Source of the DNA: Streptomyces coffeae
GTDB lineage: Bacteria; Actinomycetota; Actinomycetes; Streptomycetales; Streptomycetaceae
Direction: 5' to 3'
Assembly (NCBI RefSeq): GCF_016741875.1
Contig: NZ_JAERRF010000007.1
Span: 186,001 to 250,000, forward strand
DNA: 64,000 nt
In this document: one piece after another, positions 60,332-64,000 of the stretch
How positions within the stretch are numbered: position 1 is the first letter of the stretch
Layout of the letters: every line of letters starts with the position of its first letter
Notes under the pieces: generated by a model
The model's input: only the letters and a program-made list of their open reading frames with translations
Databases searched by the model: none
Told to the model about the DNA's origin: nothing
Made by a program: the position numbers and the translations under genes

Positions 60332-62266
60332 CTAAGCCGTTAACCGAGTGCTCTGGCCGGACCCAGAGGTCGCGCCGCGATACCAGTACTCGAGGGTCAG
60401 CACATGCCATAGATGCTTGGAGAAGTCCCGCTGCCCGGCGGCGTCCTCGGCGACGAGCCGTGCCAGCGCGTCGCGGCGCAGGAACCCGGAACGGACGAGC
60501 ACACCGTCGTTCACCACCTCACGCACCAGCGGCGCCAGATCCCGGCTCATCCAGGCGCGCAGCGGGGCGCTGAACAGGCCCTTGGGCCGGTACACGATCT
60601 CCCGGGGCAGGACCGAGGTGGCCGCCTCCTTGAGGACGGCCTTGCCCTGCCGTCCGACGATCTTGCGATTGCCGGGCACGGCGAACGCCGCCTTGACCAC
60701 CTCGACGTCCACGTACGGCACCCGCACCTCGGTCGACGCGGCCATGCTCGACCGGTCCGTGTACGCAAGGTTCAGGCCCGGCAGGAACATCCGGGCGTCG
60801 CCCAGGCACATGCGGTTGACGAAGTCGTCGAGGTCGTTGTCCTGGTAGATGTCCGCATGCTCGGTCAGCACGTCCTCGACCGTCCCGGCCAAGTCCGGAT
60901 CGACCAGGGCGAGCAGCTCGTCCTGGTCGTACATGGTGTAGCTGCGCCGGAACGCGGTCTCCTCCGGCAGATCGGCGAAGGAGAGGAACCGCTTCGCGAA
61001 GCGCACCGACCGGTACCCCCGGCGGGCCGTGGCGACCGGCAGCCGGTCCACGGTCGCGGACAGGCCGCGCCGCAGGGGCCGGGGGACGCGCTGGTAGCGC
61101 AGCGCGAGCAGGTTGGCCAGGTGCTTGCGGTAACCGGCGAACAGCTCGTCGGCGCCCATCCCCGAGAGCATCACCTTGATCCCGGCCTCCCGGGCGGCCG
61201 AGCAGATAAGGAAGGTGTTGATCGCGGCGGGGTCGCCGATCGGCTCGTCCAGGTGGTACGTCATCTGCGGCAGCAGGTCGAGCACATTCGGAGCGATCTC
61301 GATCTCGTGCAGGTCGACGCCGAACCGCTCGGCCACCCGCCGGGCATAGCGCAGGTCGTCCGGCATCGCCTCGAACTTGGCGTCCTCGGCGCGGAACCCG
61401 ATCGTGTAAGCGGAGATCCCGGGTTGGTGGCGAGCCGCCAGCGCGGTCAGATAGCTGGAGTCGAGACCGCCGGAGAGGAAGGTCGCCACGGGTACGTCGG
61501 AGAGCAGGTGCTGCCGAGTCGACTCCTCGACGATGGCGGTGACGTCCGGCTGCTCGCCGTCCGGGGCCCGCTCCCGGGCCTCGGCGGCGACGTCCTTCAG
61601 GTGCCAGTACCGGCCGCGTTCCACCCGGCCGTCGGGCCGGCATCTGAGCCAGCTCCCCGGCGGCAGCTTCTCCGCTTCGCGGAACGCGCAGCGCGAGTCC
61701 GGCACCCAGTAGTACAGCAGCGAGGCCACCAGCGCCGCATGGTCCACCTCCAGTGACCCGCCGGTCACGGCGGCGAGCGCCTTGAGCTCGGAGGCGAACA
61801 CCAGCCCCGCACCGCGCCGGAGCAGGAACAGCGGCTTGATGCCGAGCTGGTCGCGGGCGAGCACCAGGTCACCGGTTCGCTCGTCGAAGATCCCGAACGC
61901 GAACATGCCGCGCAGCCGGGGCAGGCAGTCCGTGCCCCAGCGCCGCCAGGCTTCAAGAAGCACCTCGGTGTCGGAGGTACCGCGGAAGCGCACCCCGGCG
62001 GCTGCCAGCTCGGAACGCAGCTCGGGCGCGTTGTACAGCTCGCCGTTGTACGTCAGGGCGAGGCCGCCCGAGACCATCGGCTGGGCGCCGGTCTCGGACA
62101 GGTCGATGATGGCCAACCGGCGGTGCCCGAGGTGCACTTCGCCGTCACCGGCGGGGTGGCTGTACCGGCCCGCCCCGTCCGGACCGCGGTGGGCGAGGGT
62201 ATCGGTGAGCCGGTCGGTCACGACCTTCCCGTCCGGCCATCGGTACGTACCTGCGATGCCACACAT
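60332..62266 (-). CDS. asnB: Asparagine synthetase-like glutamine amidotransferase
   Basis: Encodes 644 residues. The N-terminal class II glutaminase domain starts with the nucleophile Cys2 (MCGIAGTYRW) and contains LAHRGPDGAG and TYNGELYN. The synthetase domain has the PP-motif SGGLDSSYLTAL (about 266-277) and MLSGMGADELFAGYRKHLA. The C-terminal segment with YVDVEVVKAAFAVPGNRK is complete. In polysaccharide operons such paralogues amidate uronic-acid carboxyls or other acids rather than supply asparagine. It is 3 bp after the Wzz-like gene. Confidence 0.92.
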   Translation of the reverse strand: MCGIAGTYRWPDGKVVTDRLTDTLAHRGPDGAGRYSHPAGDGEVHLGHRRLAIIDLSETGAQPMVSGGLALTYNGELYNAPELRSELAAAGVRFRGTSDTEVLLEAWRRWGTDCLPRLRGMFAFGIFDERTGDLVLARDQLGIKPLFLLRRGAGLVFASELKALAAVTGGSLEVDHAALVASLLYYWVPDSRCAFREAEKLPPGSWLRCRPDGRVERGRYWHLKDVAAEARERAPDGEQPDVTAIVEESTRQHLLSDVPVATFLSGGLDSSYLTALAARHQPGISAYTIGFRAEDAKFEAMPDDLRYARRVAERFGVDLHEIEIAPNVLDLLPQMTYHLDEPIGDPAAINTFLICSAAREAGIKVMLSGMGADELFAGYRKHLANLLALRYQRVPRPLRRGLSATVDRLPVATARRGYRSVRFAKRFLSFADLPEETAFRRSYTMYDQDELLALVDPDLAGTVEDVLTEHADIYQDNDLDDFVNRMCLGDARMFLPGLNLAYTDRSSMAASTEVRVPYVDVEVVKAAFAVPGNRKIVGRQGKAVLKEAATSVLPREIVYRPKGLFSAPLRAWMSRDLAPLVREVVNDGVLVRSGFLRRDALARLVAEDAAGQRDFSKHLWHVLTLEYWYRGATSGSGQSTRLTA

Positions 62267-62269
62267 GTC

Positions 62270-63799
62270 CTACCGCGCCTCCTGGTCGTTGCCGGGGACT
62301 CGTGCGGCCCACATCGGCGGCCGCTCCGTCCGCCGTCGGCCCATCTCGTTCTGTCGGGCCAGCCGCTCGTTCTGGCCGCGCAGCGCGATGTGCAGCCCGT
62401 CCCACAGCGTGCCGTCGGTCCGGTCACGCGGATCGGGGTCGATCAGCACCACACCGATCACCGGAATGCGCTGGTCCGCGAGCTGCCGCGCCACGGTGTG
62501 CAGCCATGTGGCGCTGCCGTGCCCGGCACGCACGACGAGCACGGTCTGGTCACCGAGGTACTGGAGGTCGGTCCACGCCGTGCCGGGCGCGACCGAGCCG
62601 ACGCCGAGCCGGCGCACCTGACGCGGCATGGCCGCGGCACGCTCGCCGCTGACCACGGCCGGGTCTCCTGGCTGCTTGCGGCTGTTGGCGAGCTGCGGGC
62701 CGGGCAGCCCATCGATGATGACCACGGGCCCCTCCGCCGCCAGTGCCCTGGCGACGTTCAGGGCGATCACGCTCGTGCTGCGCGCACAGCCCAGTTCCAG
62801 CAGCGACACCGGTTCCGCGGAGCCGCGCACGGCGCGGGCCAGGGTCGTGGTGAGCCGTTCGCGTGCCGCCCGGGTCCGTCGGCGCTGCCACAGCCCGGCC
62901 GGCCGGCGGGGCGTGCGGCGCAGCTCCGCGATGACCGAGGCGCCCAGGTTCGACGCGATCTCCCGGCGCAGTACGGGGCGGTCCGCCACCACCGCGCCGA
63001 CCGCGGCCACCGCGAGCCCGAGGACCAGTCCGAGGACGAGCCCGATCGCCGCGTTGGTGGCAGCGGCCCTGGGCAGGGAGTGCCGCACCGCGCGCGGGGC
63101 GTCCACGATCTGTGTGCCGGCGATGAGCTTGGGCGTGCCGATGCGCGCCTCCTCGGCGCGCTGGTCGAAATCGGCGATCCGCGAGTTGAGCTCGGCCCGG
63201 CGGGCGAAGAGCGACTCGATGCTCGCCGACGCTTTCGGGTCGCTCTCCGGCGATCGGTCTCCGATCGCCTTGTTGACCTTGGCGAGCTCGTCCCGCATGC
63301 GGTCACGCTGGTCGAGCAGGGCCTTGGCCTCGGCTTTCGCGGTTTCCCGCATCCGCTTCACATGGTCCGCGACGAACGCGTCGGCCAGCGCCTTGGCCCG
63401 GGCCACCGCTTCCGCGTCGCTGTCACCAGTCACATCGATCTGGAGCAGGTTGTTGGTCAAGCCGGTACCCCGGTAGTCCCGTATGAAGTCTTCCGGGTTT
63501 TCCGGGGACTTGAGGGACCGCAGGGCCTTGCCGGCGATCCGCGTGGTCCCCAACAGTTCGACGTCGGTGCGGATCAGCGTTCCGGTGTCGTTCGGCTGGT
63601 CGTCCTGATGCGCGACCAGCACCTTGGTCACCGCGGAGGGCGGGGGCGGCATCAGGACCGTCACCGCCGCGCCGACCAGCAGCCCCAGCAGCGCCATGGC
63701 GCACCAGAGGCGGCGGCGCCTGCGCACCGCCACCACCAGCGCCTGAAGGTCGAAGAGCGGAGTGGCGGCCGACGACTCCGACGTCTTGCTCGTCGTCAC
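62270..63799 (-). CDS. Wzz-like chain-length protein with degenerate BY-kinase-like half
   Basis: Encodes 509 residues from a GTG at 63799 (GGGAGG upstream, 4-bp overlap with the previous gene). The first membrane helix (about 34-54) and a second (about 235-262) enclose a Wzz-like periplasmic domain with long coiled coil (about 120-200). The cytoplasmic tail (about 290-480) resembles the ATPase of bacterial tyrosine kinases, including a Walker A'-like VVIIDGLPGPQ. But the Walker A position reads LELGCARSTSVIALN, without the GK(S/T) lysine, and there is no C-terminal Tyr cluster. It probably regulates chain length without kinase activity. Confidence 0.85.
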   Translation of the reverse strand: MTTSKTSESSAATPLFDLQALVVAVRRRRRLWCAMALLGLLVGAAVTVLMPPPPSAVTKVLVAHQDDQPNDTGTLIRTDVELLGTTRIAGKALRSLKSPENPEDFIRDYRGTGLTNNLLQIDVTGDSDAEAVARAKALADAFVADHVKRMRETAKAEAKALLDQRDRMRDELAKVNKAIGDRSPESDPKASASIESLFARRAELNSRIADFDQRAEEARIGTPKLIAGTQIVDAPRAVRHSLPRAAATNAAIGLVLGLVLGLAVAAVGAVVADRPVLRREIASNLGASVIAELRRTPRRPAGLWQRRRTRAARERLTTTLARAVRGSAEPVSLLELGCARSTSVIALNVARALAAEGPVVIIDGLPGPQLANSRKQPGDPAVVSGERAAAMPRQVRRLGVGSVAPGTAWTDLQYLGDQTVLVVRAGHGSATWLHTVARQLADQRIPVIGVVLIDPDPRDRTDGTLWDGLHIALRGQNERLARQNEMGRRRTERPPMWAARVPGNDQEAR

Positions 63800-64000
63800 A
63801 CTGAACCTCCCCTCGCGTCGTCGCCCACCGCGAACGCCGGCGTGGCGTGATGCGGGGGACGGCCGGCAGTCCGCGTGGGGCGGGCCCGGACCGTGCCGGC
63901 GACGACGATGCCGACGACCTCATGCCTGCCGTCCGCACACGCCTCGGCGATGCCGGCGAGCTCCCCTGCGGTCCAGCTGCCCGCACTGAGCACGACCAGG
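63796..64000 (-). CDS. C-terminal end of a polysaccharide-biosynthesis protein (partial)
   Basis: Only the last 68 codons lie in the window; the frame is open to base 64000. It reads LVVLSAGSWTAGELAGIAEA, then CADGRHEVVGIVVAGTVRAR and PTRTAGRPPHHATPAFAVGD. The hydrophobic strand-helix pattern resembles the end of a Wzz/BY-kinase-type ATPase domain, similar to the next protein's tail. The stop overlaps that gene's start by 4 bp, so it belongs to the same operon. The function cannot be set from this piece. Confidence 0.55.
   Translation of the reverse strand, partial: LVVLSAGSWTAGELAGIAEACADGRHEVVGIVVAGTVRARPTRTAGRPPHHATPAFAVGDDARGGSV

Overview
The window is very GC-rich actinobacterial DNA, almost certainly from a Streptomyces or a close relative. 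Support comes from strong third-codon-position GC bias, LuxR/LAL and NB-ARC-LuxR regulators, several MacB-type ABC/two-component modules, a type I modular polyketide synthase, and rare TTA (bldA-type) codons in a few genes. No rRNA, tRNA, CRISPR array or origin was seen. Long open frames antisense to real genes are GC shadows and were left out.

Layout. 1-2.5 kb (minus): the N-terminal part of an Rhs/DUF6531 polymorphic-toxin-like protein with a small partner, a frameshifted SseB-like gene and a relic of a carbohydrate-binding module. 2.6-5.0 kb (plus): a GntR/YtrA-type repressor with an operator-like palindrome, plus its ABC-2 exporter. 5.4-7.5 kb: an NB-ARC/LuxR regulator. 7.5-13.4 kb (minus): a SagB/ThcOx oxidoreductase, a 5'-truncated tandem nitroreductase and a frameshifted LAL regulator, which look like the worn remainder of a peptide-modification (RiPP-like) locus. 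13.9-20 kb: a MacB-type exporter (permease, ATPase, adaptor, Cys-repeat lipoprotein) divergent from an OmpR-type two-component system. 20.5-24.1 kb: a trypsin-fold protein lacking its catalytic His, a second two-component system and an exported SnoaL/DUF4440-like protein. 24.2-24.9 kb: transposase relics. 25.2-28.6 kb (minus): an AraC regulator, an extradiol dioxygenase-like protein, a deleted relic gene and an FAD monooxygenase. 28.9-32.5 kb: TetR divergent from an MFS pump and a TetX-like monooxygenase. 32.6-40.7 kb (minus): a self-contained 2,722-residue PKS (acyl-adenylating ligase, ACP, KS, AT, DH, KR, ACP, TE). 41.0-41.7 kb: a PAP2 phosphatase.

41.7-64 kb (minus) is one uninterrupted operon of at least 18 genes for a secreted or surface glycan; most neighbours overlap by 4 bp or are under 20 bp apart. 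It encodes nucleotide-sugar enzymes (glucose-1-phosphate cytidylyltransferase, SDR, RmlC-type epimerase, zinc-motif C-methyltransferase, class III aminotransferase, PIG-L deacetylase, DUF4910 hydrolase), two glycosyltransferases, a pyruvyl transferase, a flippase, an O-antigen-ligase-like polymerase, a Wzz-like protein with a degenerate ATPase half, a heparinase II/III protein, a beta-helix lipoprotein, an ADH-Gfo/Idh/MocA fusion and an AsnB-type amidotransferase. The inferred product is a branched, methylated, possibly amidated and pyruvylated polysaccharide.

The strongest leads for new biology are the one-module PKS that encodes its own starter activation and release beside redox genes, and the CDP-sugar/heparinase/AsnB glycan operon. 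The most useful cautions are several frameshifts and truncations (SseB-like, LAL regulator, nitroreductase, relic hydrolase). They may be real decay or sequencing errors and should be resolved before function is assigned.
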